A stretch of 64,000 bases of DNA from Thermococcus onnurineus NA1 (GCF_000018365.1 NC_011529.1:744001-808000); one strand, 5' to 3'; counted from the first letter of the stretch, positions 17,764-26,563 are shown. The notes: generated by a model not told the origin, from the letters alone. Numbers and translations are program-made.

Positions 17764-19047
17764 ATGGAGAACGGCTACAAAACCTACAGAGACAAGGTTA
17801 TTGAGTATCTGGAGGCCCACGAGAAGTGGAGGAGCTCAACCATAAACCTGATTGCGAGTGAGAACGTAACCTCCCCAAGCGTCAACCGCGCCGTTTCTAG
17901 CGGCTTCATGCACAAGTACGCCGAGGGCTGGCCCAGACAGAGGTATTATCAGGGCTGTAAGTACGTTGATGAGGTCGAGCTCATCGGTGTTGACCTCTTC
18001 TGCAAGCTCTTTGGAAGCGACTTTGCTGACCTCAGACCTATATCCGGAACCAACGCCAACCAGGCAGTTTTCTTCGGTCTCACCCAGCCGGGAGACAAGG
18101 CTATCGTTCTGCACACCTCCCATGGTGGCCACATAAGCCACATGCCCTTCGGAGCCGCTGGAATGAGGGGCCTTGAAGTCCACACCTGGCCCTTTGACAA
18201 CGAGGAGTTCAACATCGACGTTGACAAGGCCGCTCAGCTCATTCGTGAGCTCGAGCCAAGAATAGTCGTCTTCGGTGGTTCGCTCTTCCCGTTCCCACAC
18301 CCGGTCAAGGAACTTGCTCCGGTGGCTAAGGAAGTCGGTGCTTACGTCATGTACGACGCAGCCCACGTGCTCGGTCTCATTGCCGGAAAGCAGTTCCAGA
18401 ACCCACTCAGGGAGGGCGTTGACATCATGACCGCCTCGACCCACAAGACCTTCCCAGGACCGCAGGGCGGTATAATCCTCTACAAGAACTTCGGTGATGA
18501 CGTCGCCAAGCTCCAGTGGGCCATCTTCCCGGGTGTCCTCAGCAACCACCACCTCCATCACATGGCCGGAAAGGTCATCACCGCTGCGGAGATGCTCGAG
18601 TTTGGTGAGAGGTACGCGGCCCAGATTGTCAAGAACGCCAAGGCCCTCGCCGAGGCCCTCGCCGAGGAGGGCTTCAAGGTCATCGGCGAGGACAAGGACT
18701 ACACCGAGAGCCACCAGGTCATTGTCGATGTTAGCGATCTCCACGAGGCCGCCGGCGGATGGGCCGCTCCGCTGCTCGAGGAGGCAGGAATTATCCTCAA
18801 CAAGAACCTCCTGCCGTGGGACCCGCTCGAGAAAGTTAACACCCCGAGCGGACTCAGGATAGGCGTTCAGGAGATGACCCGCGTTGGAATGCTCGAGGAC
18901 AATATGAAGGACATCGCCGTCTTTATGAGGCGGGTCCTAATCGACAAGGAGGATCCGAAGAAGGTCGAGAAGGAAGTTGCCGAGTACAGGAAGGAGTACC
19001 AGAAGGTCTACTACTCCTTTGACCACGGCCTCCCAATGAAGGAATAA
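17764..19047 (+). CDS. glyA: Serine hydroxymethyltransferase
   Basis: 427 residues, a PLP enzyme that interconverts serine and glycine with transfer of a one-carbon unit to (methano)pterin-type or folate carriers. The PLP lysine lies in TASTHKTFPGPQGG; LIASENVTSPS near the N-terminus and the YDAAHVLGLI strand (Asp contacting the PLP nitrogen) are family signatures. GAGGTG at 17752-17757 supports ATG 17764 over GTG 17755. Codon use is strongly biased to GC-ending codons, implying high expression; this also produces a long meaningless antisense frame. It is a single gene with its own TATA box, followed by T-rich sequence. Confidence 0.95.
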   Translation: MENGYKTYRDKVIEYLEAHEKWRSSTINLIASENVTSPSVNRAVSSGFMHKYAEGWPRQRYYQGCKYVDEVELIGVDLFCKLFGSDFADLRPISGTNANQAVFFGLTQPGDKAIVLHTSHGGHISHMPFGAAGMRGLEVHTWPFDNEEFNIDVDKAAQLIRELEPRIVVFGGSLFPFPHPVKELAPVAKEVGAYVMYDAAHVLGLIAGKQFQNPLREGVDIMTASTHKTFPGPQGGIILYKNFGDDVAKLQWAIFPGVLSNHHLHHMAGKVITAAEMLEFGERYAAQIVKNAKALAEALAEEGFKVIGEDKDYTESHQVIVDVSDLHEAAGGWAAPLLEEAGIILNKNLLPWDPLEKVNTPSGLRIGVQEMTRVGMLEDNMKDIAVFMRRVLIDKEDPKKVEKEVAEYRKEYQKVYYSFDHGLPMKE

Positions 19048-19496
19048 TTTTCCTTATTTTTTCAATTTCGCAAGTTAGTAATCAAGATTTCTCCAGGGCG
19101 GTTTTGGGGCCTATCCACCAAATCTACCGTAATGCTAGATTATATCCAAACTTAACGTTTTTTCATCATATTTTATCGCAGAAAAAGTTATAAACTCGCT
19201 TTTCCAGTAAATTAAAGTGATGTCTGGCCTTTGTGTTTAATTCATTCGTAGAATATGGCTGGACATCGTGAACATTACGTAATCCACTTTAAATAAGTGG
19301 CTCAAATAAGGGGCTAAAATTAGACGAATAAAGCCACAGAGTTCAAACTGGACATTGACTTTGAATAAGTCCTGCTTCCCTTCCATCTCTGCTAAAATAA
19401 AGAAGCTCAAATAACCTCCAACTGATCACTTCAATCTCTTTTGAAGCTTTGGCAACCGTTAAAAACCTGAAAGTTGACACTTCTCCGGTGGTTCAC
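19048..19496 (+). other. 449-nt AT-rich intergenic region without a gene
   Basis: It opens with T-rich sequence that probably terminates glyA (19047-19067). The remainder is AT-rich with stops in all frames. I found no ORF above about 25 codons with a ribosome-binding site, no tRNA and no clear hairpin. GATGTCTGGCC (19219) and GGCTGGACATCG (19256) make an imperfect inverted repeat around an AT-rich loop, of unclear meaning. The last 50 nt contain the promoter and GGTGG ribosome-binding site of the next gene. Confidence 0.55.
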
Positions 19497-19949
19497 ATGA
19501 AAAAGGCAGTCCCTGTGCTACTGATACTATTAATAATTCCCATAGCCTATTTCATGGCTTCATCCCCCGCAGAAGGGGACAACGGCGGAACGGACGGTAC
19601 TCCAGACGTCCCAGATGTCGTTCTGAAACTTGACAAGACGAGCTATGCTCCGGATGAGACTATGGTTCTGACAGTAATTAACAACGCTGACTCGGAAGCA
19701 ACTACCGGCTATGCATTCCAGCTTTACAGACTTGAGAACGGCAACTGGAAAGAGGTAAAGCTGGACATAGCCTTTATTGAGATAGCAATCATCATTGAGC
19801 CCGGCAAGAGCTGGGAGCAAAGTATAGATCTGTCTAAGCTCAACCTCGAGCCTGGACATTACAAAATAGTCAAGAGCGTCTTCGTGGGCAACGTGACGGT
19901 AAAGCCCGAGGCCGAGTTCGACATCACCGGCTGGGGGTGGCAGAGTTGA
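19497..19949 (+). CDS. Secreted or membrane-anchored Ig-like domain protein, paralogue 1
   Basis: 150 residues: an N-terminal hydrophobic anchor (about 4-20), a Gly/Asp/Thr-rich linker, then one beta-sandwich domain of about 110 residues with regular strand pattern (DKTSYAPDETMVLTVINN, YAFQLYRLENGNWKEV, ending EFDITGW). This resembles the bacterial Ig-like domains that pair 'L-x-Y-x-x-G/D-E' with a final antiparallel strand. GGTGG precedes ATG 19497; earlier frame codons lack signal-peptide character. The next gene is a paralogue whose start overlaps its stop. Cell-surface adhesion or inhibition is possible; no function is established. Confidence 0.7.
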   Translation: MKKAVPVLLILLIIPIAYFMASSPAEGDNGGTDGTPDVPDVVLKLDKTSYAPDETMVLTVINNADSEATTGYAFQLYRLENGNWKEVKLDIAFIEIAIIIEPGKSWEQSIDLSKLNLEPGHYKIVKSVFVGNVTVKPEAEFDITGWGWQS

Positions 19950-20368
19950 GAAAGGGTCCCCTTGTCTCTCTCCTTATCCTTCTTCTCTGGGGTGCTACCG
20001 GTCCACACTTCATGATCAGCCTCGATAAGGAAGCTTACGCTCAGGAAGAACGGCCCGAGCTGACTGTAAGGAACATCGGACTTATGCCAATTGAACTTGG
20101 CCGGGGATACCTCCTCTACCGCTGGGATAACGGTAGCTGGGTTCGAGTTAGGACTGGACTGATTTTTACAGATGACCTCATAGTCCTCACACCTTTCCGC
20201 TCATGGAAGCAGCGGATAACCCTGAAATACCTGCCTGAAAACGAATCCATAGGAGACCCTCGTTTCTATCCTGACCTCCCTCCCGGGAGATACAAGGTCG
20301 TCAAGGAAATTTGCGGCTGGCCGCGGGGATGCGTGAACGCTAGCATGGAGTTTGAGATAGCGGACTAA
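19946..20368 (+). CDS. Secreted or membrane-anchored Ig-like domain protein, paralogue 2
   Basis: 140 residues. An N-terminal hydrophobic stretch (LVSLLILLLWGA) is followed by an Ig-like domain that aligns with the preceding protein: DKEAYAQEERPELTVRNIG matches its DKTSYAPDETMVLTVINN, GYLLYRWDNGSWVRV matches GYAFQLYRLENGNWKEV, and PPGRYKVVKEI matches EPGHYKIVKSV. The pair therefore arose by tandem duplication. Start is most likely TTG 19946, six bases after GGGGGTGG; it overlaps the upstream TGA. Two cysteines near the C-terminus (EICGWPRGC) could form a disulfide, absent from paralogue 1. Confidence 0.68.
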   Translation: MRKGPLVSLLILLLWGATGPHFMISLDKEAYAQEERPELTVRNIGLMPIELGRGYLLYRWDNGSWVRVRTGLIFTDDLIVLTPFRSWKQRITLKYLPENESIGDPRFYPDLPPGRYKVVKEICGWPRGCVNASMEFEIAD

Positions 20369-20433
20369 ATTCTTGGCAAAACTTTTTATCCCCCAACCAC
20401 ATACCTCACCCCCGGCTGTAGGGGTGAGAGAAA

Positions 20434-20766
20434 ATGAAGTTCTGTCCAGAGTGCGGTAACCTTATGCTCCCGGATAGGAAGAGAAAGGTCTGGGTCTGCA
20501 GAAAGTGTGGTTATGAAGAGCCCTTCGACGAGGAGAAGGACAGGGAGAAGACAAGAATAACCCAGAAGGTCGAACATAAGCCCGACGAGGGAATAATAGT
20601 CGTTGAGCAGGATCTGGCAACCCTTCCAAAGGTCAAAATAACCTGTCCGAAGTGCGGCAACGACGAGGCCTACTGGTGGGAACTCCAGACGAGGGCCGGC
20701 GACGAGCCAAGCACGATATTCTACAAGTGCACCAAGTGTGGCCACGTATGGAGGTCCTACGAGTGA
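20434..20766 (+). CDS. tfs: Transcription factor S (TFIIS-like transcript-cleavage factor)
   Basis: 110 residues with two zinc ribbons: Cys4/Cys7/Cys22/Cys25 at the N-terminus (similar to RPB9) and CPKCGN...CTKCGH at the C-terminus. The catalytic acidic hairpin RAGDEPSTIF is intact, so it should insert into backtracked RNA polymerase and stimulate transcript cleavage. GGGGTGAG precedes ATG 20434. It starts a compact run of information-processing genes (tfs, tiny ORF, PCNA, Gins51), a typical Thermococcales order. Confidence 0.95.
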   Translation: MKFCPECGNLMLPDRKRKVWVCRKCGYEEPFDEEKDREKTRITQKVEHKPDEGIIVVEQDLATLPKVKITCPKCGNDEAYWWELQTRAGDEPSTIFYKCTKCGHVWRSYE

Positions 20767-20930
20767 ACGAGGAGGAGAAGCTTGAAGTTTTAAAGCGCCT
20801 CGCCGAAAAGGCTCTTAAGGAGCTTGAGGAGGCCTATAAAAGACTGCCCGATACAGATAACGGAAAAGCTTATTTATTCCGGGGGAAAGAAAGAGTTAGG
20901 CTGATGCTCAATATACTGAAGGAGGGATAA
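20763..20930 (+). CDS. Small charged helical protein between tfs and pcn
   Basis: About 55 residues, Glu/Lys/Leu-rich and almost wholly alpha-helical (VNEEEKLEVLKRLAEKALK, then a second helix ending RLMLNILKEG). Start GTG 20763 overlaps the tfs stop and follows GGAGGTCC; ATG 20748 is an alternative. It ends 2 nt before the PCNA start, so it lies inside the same transcript. I do not recognise the family. The composition suits a small coiled-coil or a partner of a replication or transcription protein, which is only suggested by position. Confidence 0.7.
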   Translation: MNEEEKLEVLKRLAEKALKELEEAYKRLPDTDNGKAYLFRGKERVRLMLNILKEG

Positions 20931-20932
20931 AA

Positions 20933-21682
20933 ATGCCGTTCGAGATAGTTTTTGATGGTGCCAAAGATTTCGCCGATCTTATAGCCACCGCAAGCAACCT
21001 GATTGACGAGGCGGCTTTCAAGATAACCGAGGAAGGAATAAGCATGCGCGCCATGGACCCGAGCAGGGTCGTTCTCATCGATCTTAACCTCCCGGAGAGC
21101 ATATTCTCCAAGTATGAGGTCGAGGAAGAGGAGACAGTTGGAATCAACATGGACCACTTCAAGAAGATACTCAAGCGCGGCAAGAACAAGGACACCCTCA
21201 TCCTCAGGAAAGGCGACGAGAACTTCCTCGAGATCACCTTCGAGGGAACCGCCAAGAGAACTTTTAGGTTGCCACTTATCGAGGTTGAGGAACTCGAGCT
21301 CGACCTTCCGGAGCTTCCGTTCACAGCAAAGGTCGTTGTTCTCGGAGAGGTTCTCAAGGAGGCCGTTAAGGACGCCTCCCTCGTCAGCGACGCCCTCAAG
21401 TTCATAGCAAGGGAGAACGAGTTCATCATGAAGGCAGAGGGCGAGACCAACGAGGTTGAGATAAAGCTCACCCTTGAGGACGAGGGCCTGCTCGACCTCG
21501 AGGTTGAGGAGGAGACCAAGAGTGCATACGGAATCAGCTACCTCGCCGATATGATAAAAGGTATCGGAAAGGCCGACGAGGTCATCATAAGGTTCGGCAA
21601 CGAGATGCCCCTCCAGATGGAGTACCCGATAAGGGACGAGGGTAAGTTGATATTCCTCCTCGCTCCGCGCGTCGAGGACTGA
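20933..21682 (+). CDS. pcn: PCNA sliding clamp
   Basis: 249 residues, the normal archaeal PCNA length. It carries the two-domain processivity fold: FDGAKDFADLIATASNLIDE at the start, the interdomain connector around residues 115-130 (PLIEVEELELDLPELPF) and the C-terminal PLQMEYPI...LIFLLAPR segment that binds PIP-box proteins. Forms a trimeric ring tethering polymerase, ligase, FEN1 and RFC-loaded partners. GGAGGG precedes ATG 20933. Codon use is strongly biased toward GC-ending codons. It is followed by Gins51. Confidence 0.96.
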   Translation: MPFEIVFDGAKDFADLIATASNLIDEAAFKITEEGISMRAMDPSRVVLIDLNLPESIFSKYEVEEEETVGINMDHFKKILKRGKNKDTLILRKGDENFLEITFEGTAKRTFRLPLIEVEELELDLPELPFTAKVVVLGEVLKEAVKDASLVSDALKFIARENEFIMKAEGETNEVEIKLTLEDEGLLDLEVEEETKSAYGISYLADMIKGIGKADEVIIRFGNEMPLQMEYPIRDEGKLIFLLAPRVED

Positions 21683-21716
21683 TTTCTTTTCCTTCTCCAT
21701 TTAGGCTGGTGAGAGC

Positions 21717-22286
21717 GTGGACATCGTTAAGCTCAGGGAACTGCTGGAGGGGGAGCTTTCATCTCCGGACCTCACAGAGCTCGACGAAGAGTTCTACAGG
21801 GAATTTGACAGTCTGATAAAAGCCCTTAAGCTCAGCGCTGAGAGCTCCCGCGAGAGGGGTGAGGACATCGAGGAGCGCCTTTACCTCGCCCAGCTCAATA
21901 TCGCCGAGAAGTTAATGCGCGAAATAATCAAAATCAGGCTCCATAAAATCGTAGATCTGGCCGTTGAAGGAATACCTCAAGAGATGACAGCCGAGGAGAA
22001 GAGGATTTTCACCATTCTGAGGGCATTCATAGAGCGTGAGGAGATTCCGGTCGAGGTTCCAGCCGAAGCCGTTGAGGTTCCCGAGAGCATCCCCGCTGCA
22101 GAACCACTAGGGAAAACCATTTCCAGAGAGGCGTACATAATCAAGATCGACCTCCCCAAAATCCTCGACGCCGAGCTGAAAGAATACGGGCCGTTTAAAG
22201 CGGGCGATCTGGTGACGCTACCCCGGGAGATAGCCAAGGTTCTCATCGAGAGGGAAGCGGCAGAAAAAATCAAGATATCCCCGTGA
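21717..22286 (+). CDS. gins51: GINS complex subunit Gins51 (Gins15)
   Basis: 189 residues. The N-terminal helical A domain (about 1-105; REIIKIRLHKIVDLAVEG) is followed by a Pro/Glu/Val-rich linker and a C-terminal beta B domain (about 133-187; YIIKIDLPKILDAEL, GDLVTLPREIAKVLIE). The A-then-B order identifies Gins51 rather than Gins23. With Gins23 it forms the archaeal GINS tetramer, part of the CMG-like replicative helicase with MCM and GAN/RecJ. Start GTG 21717 follows GGTGAG. Its location after PCNA agrees with the known Thermococcales arrangement. Confidence 0.88.
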   Translation: MDIVKLRELLEGELSSPDLTELDEEFYREFDSLIKALKLSAESSRERGEDIEERLYLAQLNIAEKLMREIIKIRLHKIVDLAVEGIPQEMTAEEKRIFTILRAFIEREEIPVEVPAEAVEVPESIPAAEPLGKTISREAYIIKIDLPKILDAELKEYGPFKAGDLVTLPREIAKVLIEREAAEKIKISP

Positions 22287-22291
22287 TGGTT

Positions 22292-24202
22292 ATGCCGTTC
22301 TCCGCCTGCATGCGGGACTGCTACGACACCTGCTCGATGATAAGTGAGGTTAAGAACGGGCGCCTAGTTGTCAAAGGAAACCCCAGGCATCCAATAACGG
22401 AGGGGTTCCTTTGTCCAAAGGGCGCGCTTCTGCCCAAGTGGTTCCACGCGGAGGACAGGCTTAAGGTTCCGCTCATTAGAGCGGGCGAGAGAGGAAGTGG
22501 AAAATTCCGAGAGGCCAGCTGGGCGGAGGCCATCAACCTCGTCGCCCAAAAACTGAGGGAGACGATAGATGAGTACGGAAGCGAGAGCGTCCTCGTCTAC
22601 CAGTACGCGGGGGATAGGGGCATCGTGAACTATGCCTTCCCGCTCAGGCTCTTCCACTACCTGAACACTGCGATGCTTGATTACGGAATTTGCGACCGGG
22701 CTGGCCAGGAGGCTTTGAGGGACGTCTATGGAACGGCAGTTGGGATGGATCCCGAGGAGCTAAAAAGGCAGAAGCTCATCGTGTACTGGGGAATCAACGC
22801 CTTCTGGACTAACCTTCACGGCTTTATGCTGGCCAAAAAGCATAGCCTTGAAATCTGGACCGTCGACGTCGTCAGAACCGAGACAGCAAAGAGAAGCGAC
22901 AAGTTCTTCCAGATAATGCCCGATACCGATGTCCTCTTCGCTCTAGCCGTTGCGAAGCTCATCATAGAGAATGAGCTCTATGATAAGGACTTCGTCCGCG
23001 AGAATGTTTATGGTTTTAAGGAATTCAAGAATTATGTAATTAAATTGGACCTTGACTTCGTGAAGCGCGAAACGGGTTTGAGCTGCGAAGAAATTGAGGA
23101 GTTTGCCTTCGACTTCGCTGAGAAAAAAGGTGTTATACACATCGGATACGGCTTCCAGAGGTCCTTGGGTGGTGGAGAGGCAGTGAGGGCCATCTCAATT
23201 CTCCCGGCCCTAGTCGGTCATCGCTTCGGCTTCATCTACGACATGAAAACGATAGACAAGAGCTATGCCGAAGGGGCTTTCCTGCGCACGAAGCCTGCAA
23301 AGAGAATCCCGCAGATGAAGCTTGCCGAATACATCGAGAAGGGCGAGATAAAGTTCCTCTACGTTTACAACTCCAATCCGCTGGCAAGTTTGCCGAATCA
23401 GAACAGGCTCAGGAGAGCCCTGATAGAAAACGATGTCTTTATTGTTACTCATGATATCTTCCTGACTGACACAGCCCTATTCTCTGACGTCGTCCTGCCG
23501 GCGAACACCTTCTTTGAGAGGCTCGACATAGTTGACTCCTACTATCACCGCCACGTCGCTCTAAACGAGCCAGTTGCAGAGCTTTACGGGAAATCCAACA
23601 GCGAGGTAACGAGGCTTTTGGCCAAAGCCCTTGGCATCGAGAACCCTCACCTCTACGAGAGCGACGAGGAGGTAATACAGAAGGTTCTGGAGATCAACAA
23701 CCTAAGCTGGAAGGAGCTGAAAGCTAAGGGCTTCGTAAAGGTTCCAGAAAAGCCAAGGAAGTGGGAAACACCGAGTGGCAAAATCGAATTCTACTCTCGG
23801 AGGGCCACTGAGCGCGGTCTATCACCGTTTCCGGAATACAAGTCCCCACAGGGCAACTACCCACTCCGCCTGCTCAGTCCAACGCACAGGATGACGATAA
23901 CGAGCCAGTACCACAACACCTACGGGATAATAGACCCAAGCCTCTATATGAACCCAGATGATGCTGAGGAGAGGGAAATCTGCGACGGAGACACCGTAGA
24001 GGTTTTCAACGACAATGGGAGGATCAAAACGACCGTGAAACTTAGTGATGACGTTCCTAAAGGCGTCGTCCTGCTCTATAAGGCCTTCTGGCCTTCTTTG
24101 CTCGGCTGGAACGTGAACTTTTTGACAAGCGATGAAACCGTCGAAAAATATGGCAACGGGTCTGCCTATCATTCAACCTGGGTTGATGTGAGAAAAGTCT
24201 GA
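22292..24202 (+). CDS. Molybdopterin (Mo/W-bis-pterin) oxidoreductase, DMSO-reductase superfamily
   Basis: About 636 residues. The N-terminus carries a [4Fe-4S] site (CMRDCYDTC then CPKG about 27 residues on). The pterin-binding core and C-terminal dinucleotide-binding beta-barrel (PLRLLSPTHRMTITSQYHN) follow. At the position that supplies Sec or Cys to the metal in formate dehydrogenases, the local sequence GICDRAGQEAL has no obvious equivalent, so formate dehydrogenase activity is doubtful. There is no electron-transfer or membrane subunit beside it. Start overlaps the Gins51 stop region (GTG 22283, ATG 22286 or ATG 22292). Substrate unknown. Confidence 0.8.
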   Translation: MPFSACMRDCYDTCSMISEVKNGRLVVKGNPRHPITEGFLCPKGALLPKWFHAEDRLKVPLIRAGERGSGKFREASWAEAINLVAQKLRETIDEYGSESVLVYQYAGDRGIVNYAFPLRLFHYLNTAMLDYGICDRAGQEALRDVYGTAVGMDPEELKRQKLIVYWGINAFWTNLHGFMLAKKHSLEIWTVDVVRTETAKRSDKFFQIMPDTDVLFALAVAKLIIENELYDKDFVRENVYGFKEFKNYVIKLDLDFVKRETGLSCEEIEEFAFDFAEKKGVIHIGYGFQRSLGGGEAVRAISILPALVGHRFGFIYDMKTIDKSYAEGAFLRTKPAKRIPQMKLAEYIEKGEIKFLYVYNSNPLASLPNQNRLRRALIENDVFIVTHDIFLTDTALFSDVVLPANTFFERLDIVDSYYHRHVALNEPVAELYGKSNSEVTRLLAKALGIENPHLYESDEEVIQKVLEINNLSWKELKAKGFVKVPEKPRKWETPSGKIEFYSRRATERGLSPFPEYKSPQGNYPLRLLSPTHRMTITSQYHNTYGIIDPSLYMNPDDAEEREICDGDTVEVFNDNGRIKTTVKLSDDVPKGVVLLYKAFWPSLLGWNVNFLTSDETVEKYGNGSAYHSTWVDVRKV

Positions 24203-24352
24203 GGTAAGATTATGCCTAGAATTTCCCCTTTCTGACAAGTTTCCTCAGCACTTTAATCACAAAATGGCAGTAAAATGAGTGTATTTTTTGCACGAACAAC
24301 CCCGAGCTTATTAAGTTGATTGGATATTAGTCAAATTTGGTGCCGTTAGCAG

Positions 24353-24387
24353 AACCAAAAGGTTTATATATTCGAACCCAACAGGTT
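24353..24387 (+). promoter_or_regulatory. Peroxiredoxin promoter with two AACC/GGTT inverted repeats flanking the TATA box
   Basis: AACCAAAAGGTT (24353-24364) and AACCCAACAGGTT (24375-24387) are inverted repeats whose starts are 22 bp apart; the TATA box TTTATATA (24363-24370) lies at their junction. Occupancy would block TBP/TFB on one side and polymerase on the other. The peroxiredoxin ATG follows at 24428 after GGAGGTG. Similar elements occur at other oxidative-stress promoters in this window. Confidence 0.55.
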
Positions 24388-24427
24388 TATAGTGAAGACG
24401 ACACACAAAAATTGGAGGTGAAGAAAG

Positions 24428-25078
24428 ATGGTCGTCATAGGAGAAAAGTTCCCAGAGGTTGAGGTTAAGACCACCCACGGAGTGATAAAGCTTCCGGAAT
24501 ACTTTGCTGAGAAGGGTAAGTGGTTCATACTCTTCAGTCATCCGGCTGACTTCACCCCGGTCTGTACCACCGAGTTCTACGCCATGCAGAAGAGGGCCGA
24601 GGAGTTCAGGAAGCTTGGCGTCGAGCCCATCGGACTGAGCGTTGACCAGGTCTTCAGCCACATCAAGTGGATGGAGTGGATTAAGGATAACCTCGGCGTC
24701 GAGATCGACTTCCCCATCATAGCCGATGACCGCGGTGAGCTCGCCGACAAGCTCGGCATGATCCCGAGCGGCTCCACTATTACTGCTAGGGCAGTCTTCG
24801 TCGTCGACGACAAGGGCGTTATCAGGGCGATAGTTTACTACCCGGCCGAGGTCGGCAGGGACTGGGATGAGATACTCAGGCTCGTAAAGGCCCTCAAGAC
24901 CAGCGACGAGCACGGTGTTGCTCTGCCGCACAAGTGGCCGAACAACGAGCTCATCGGTGACAAGGTCATCATCCCGCCGGCTGCCACCATCGAAGAGAAG
25001 AAGAAGCGCGAAGAAGCCAAGGCCAAGGGCGAGATCGAGTGCTACGACTGGTGGTTCTGTTACAAGAAGCTTGAGTGA
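24428..25078 (+). CDS. Peroxiredoxin, archaeal Prx6-type
   Basis: 216 residues. The peroxidatic site is [10 protein letters not shown] (Cys46), with the conserved Arg in the distal thioredoxin-fold strand; the long C-terminal extension with Cys205 and Cys211 (CYDWWFC) is the mark of the archaeal decameric Prx6-like group, which resolves through these cysteines. Reduces H2O2 and alkyl peroxides using thioredoxin-type donors. Strong TATA box, GGAGGTG ribosome-binding site and highly biased codon use indicate high expression. It is monocistronic. Confidence 0.93.
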   Translation: MVVIGEKFPEVEVKTTHGVIKLPEYFAEKGKWFILFSHPADFTPVCTTEFYAMQKRAEEFRKLGVEPIGLSVDQVFSHIKWMEWIKDNLGVEIDFPIIADDRGELADKLGMIPSGSTITARAVFVVDDKGVIRAIVYYPAEVGRDWDEILRLVKALKTSDEHGVALPHKWPNNELIGDKVIIPPAATIEEKKKREEAKAKGEIECYDWWFCYKKLE

Positions 25079-25157
25079 AAATGGACTTTTGCCCTTCTTT
25101 TCTGATTTCTCTTCTGTTGGGCTGTAAAGCCCAAAATAAAAGCTAAAGCAAGGATTT

Positions 25158-25862
25158 TCAAAGCACCCTCTTCTTGAACAGCACTACAAGTGGGACAAGC
25201 CACGCTAGGTGAACCGCCAGCCCCGGCCAGAAATCGCCGTAGTCGTTGAAAGGAATCCCCTCGAAGAGCCTGTGGATCCAGTAGGTCGGAAGAAAGGCCG
25301 TGAACTTGCTCCAATCAGTTGATATGTTCCTGGCGATCACGATGAACTTTATGGCCGGCGGAAGGATTAGCAGCCAGCCGGCGACTTTTGAAACTGTCAA
25401 AGCCTGCATCCTAGTCTCCGAGAAGTCAGTTATCAACAGCGCATAGGTCCACACTTCAATGATGAAAAGTGCCATGAGCGCCAGGAGGCCTTTCCACGGA
25501 ACAGTTATGTCAAGAATTTTCGGCGCTAGGCCCGTGAGGATACCCGTTACAGCAGACGCCCAGAGGAGCCGGTATGTCAAGAAGGCCTCGCTCGATATCG
25601 GAATCACCTGAAGGGCCTCTATAGTTTTCTCTTCCTTTTCGTTGGCCATCATGAAGCCAGGAATCATGCCGAAGATGAGGGGAATGAAGATGATGGAAAA
25701 GATTGCTGCAGGCGGATAGAGAACCCCCAGCCGGTCCTTGAAGTAGCGGACGACGAAAAGAAGGATTATGGTAATGATGATGCTGTAAACGAGCATCGGG
25801 TCCCTTTTCAGCATCTTCCAGTCAATCCTGTAAATGGCGAGGAACTTCTTCACAAAACTCAT
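25158..25862 (-). CDS. ABC-2 type exporter permease, subunit 2
   Basis: 234 residues with six hydrophobic segments and the ABC-2 pattern of a cytosolic start, a long first loop, and the conserved EEKTIEALQVIPISS coupling segment, comparable to the 'EK..GT.E.L...P.S' signature. It is the third gene of an ATPase-permease-permease operon; its ATG overlaps the stop of the preceding permease by 4 nt. Together they form an exporter of unknown cargo, perhaps a drug or lipid. About 80 nt separate its end from the convergent peroxiredoxin gene. Confidence 0.8.
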   Translation of the reverse strand: MSFVKKFLAIYRIDWKMLKRDPMLVYSIIITIILLFVVRYFKDRLGVLYPPAAIFSIIFIPLIFGMIPGFMMANEKEEKTIEALQVIPISSEAFLTYRLLWASAVTGILTGLAPKILDITVPWKGLLALMALFIIEVWTYALLITDFSETRMQALTVSKVAGWLLILPPAIKFIVIARNISTDWSKFTAFLPTYWIHRLFEGIPFNDYGDFWPGLAVHLAWLVPLVVLFKKRVL

Positions 25863-26563
25863 CTCAATCCCTCCACGGCGTATTTGTAAAAGCGGATTTT
25901 AGCGAGGTTGTATGCTACGATGCCCCAGATTACAAGGGCAATGCCCGACCACATCAGCGTTTCCCTCGCTATCTCCTCGAAGCCCGCGTGGAAGAAATAG
26001 AGTCCCGGATAGCTCGGTATAATGTAGAGCACCTTCCCCCATGGACCGCTTATGAGCCCGTGGTATGCCGCAAAGGGCAGGAAGGAAAGCACCATGACGG
26101 CCAGCAGGGGCACGAAGTAGTCGTCCAGATCCCTGTATTTTGCAGCTATCGCTATGCCGAGGAGGGTGTAGACCACCGAGACCAGCAGGGTTCCTATGAG
26201 CACGTAGGCGATTTGGACGTTGAAGCCAGCGCCGACAACCACTATCACTAGCGCCCCGATAAGAGCCAGTAAAGCCATGATGATCGTTTTGGAGAGGTAA
26301 TAGTCGCGCCACTCCATCGGTGTCACGGAGAGCGCTCCAATAGTGCCGTCCTTCTTGTCGGAGAATATCGAGGTTCCAATGAACATAAAGCCGAGCAGAC
26401 CTGGGTCGATAAATATGAAAAGCGGTGCCATCGTCGAGACGTACTCCTCCGGGAAGGCTCCCAGCACAACGCCGTAAGCCAGAGCCGCGAGGAAGTATAT
26501 GGGGTAGGTGTAGTTCCTCATGCCCACCTTGAACTCGACCCTCATCAGCTGGGCAAAGCTCAT
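25859..26563 (-). CDS. ABC-2 type exporter permease, subunit 1
   Basis: 234 residues, six hydrophobic segments, and the coupling signature DKKDGTIGALSVTPMEWRDY after TM2, equivalent to that of the partner permease. Equal length and similar topology suggest that the two permeases form a heterodimer. Start ATG overlaps the ATPase stop codon by 4 nt and its own stop overlaps the next ATG by 4 nt, so stoichiometric expression is likely. Cargo cannot be told from sequence. Confidence 0.8.
   Translation of the reverse strand: MSFAQLMRVEFKVGMRNYTYPIYFLAALAYGVVLGAFPEEYVSTMAPLFIFIDPGLLGFMFIGTSIFSDKKDGTIGALSVTPMEWRDYYLSKTIIMALLALIGALVIVVVGAGFNVQIAYVLIGTLLVSVVYTLLGIAIAAKYRDLDDYFVPLLAVMVLSFLPFAAYHGLISGPWGKVLYIIPSYPGLYFFHAGFEEIARETLMWSGIALVIWGIVAYNLAKIRFYKYAVEGLR

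Noticed and set aside
17836-18744. 302-codon antisense frame opposite glyA
   Set aside because: Arises from the strong GC3 bias of glyA; composition is low in normal motifs, no ribosome-binding site, and glyA is unquestionable.
20870-21700. 276- and 203-codon antisense frames opposite PCNA
   Set aside because: PCNA is certain; the frames are codon-bias shadows.
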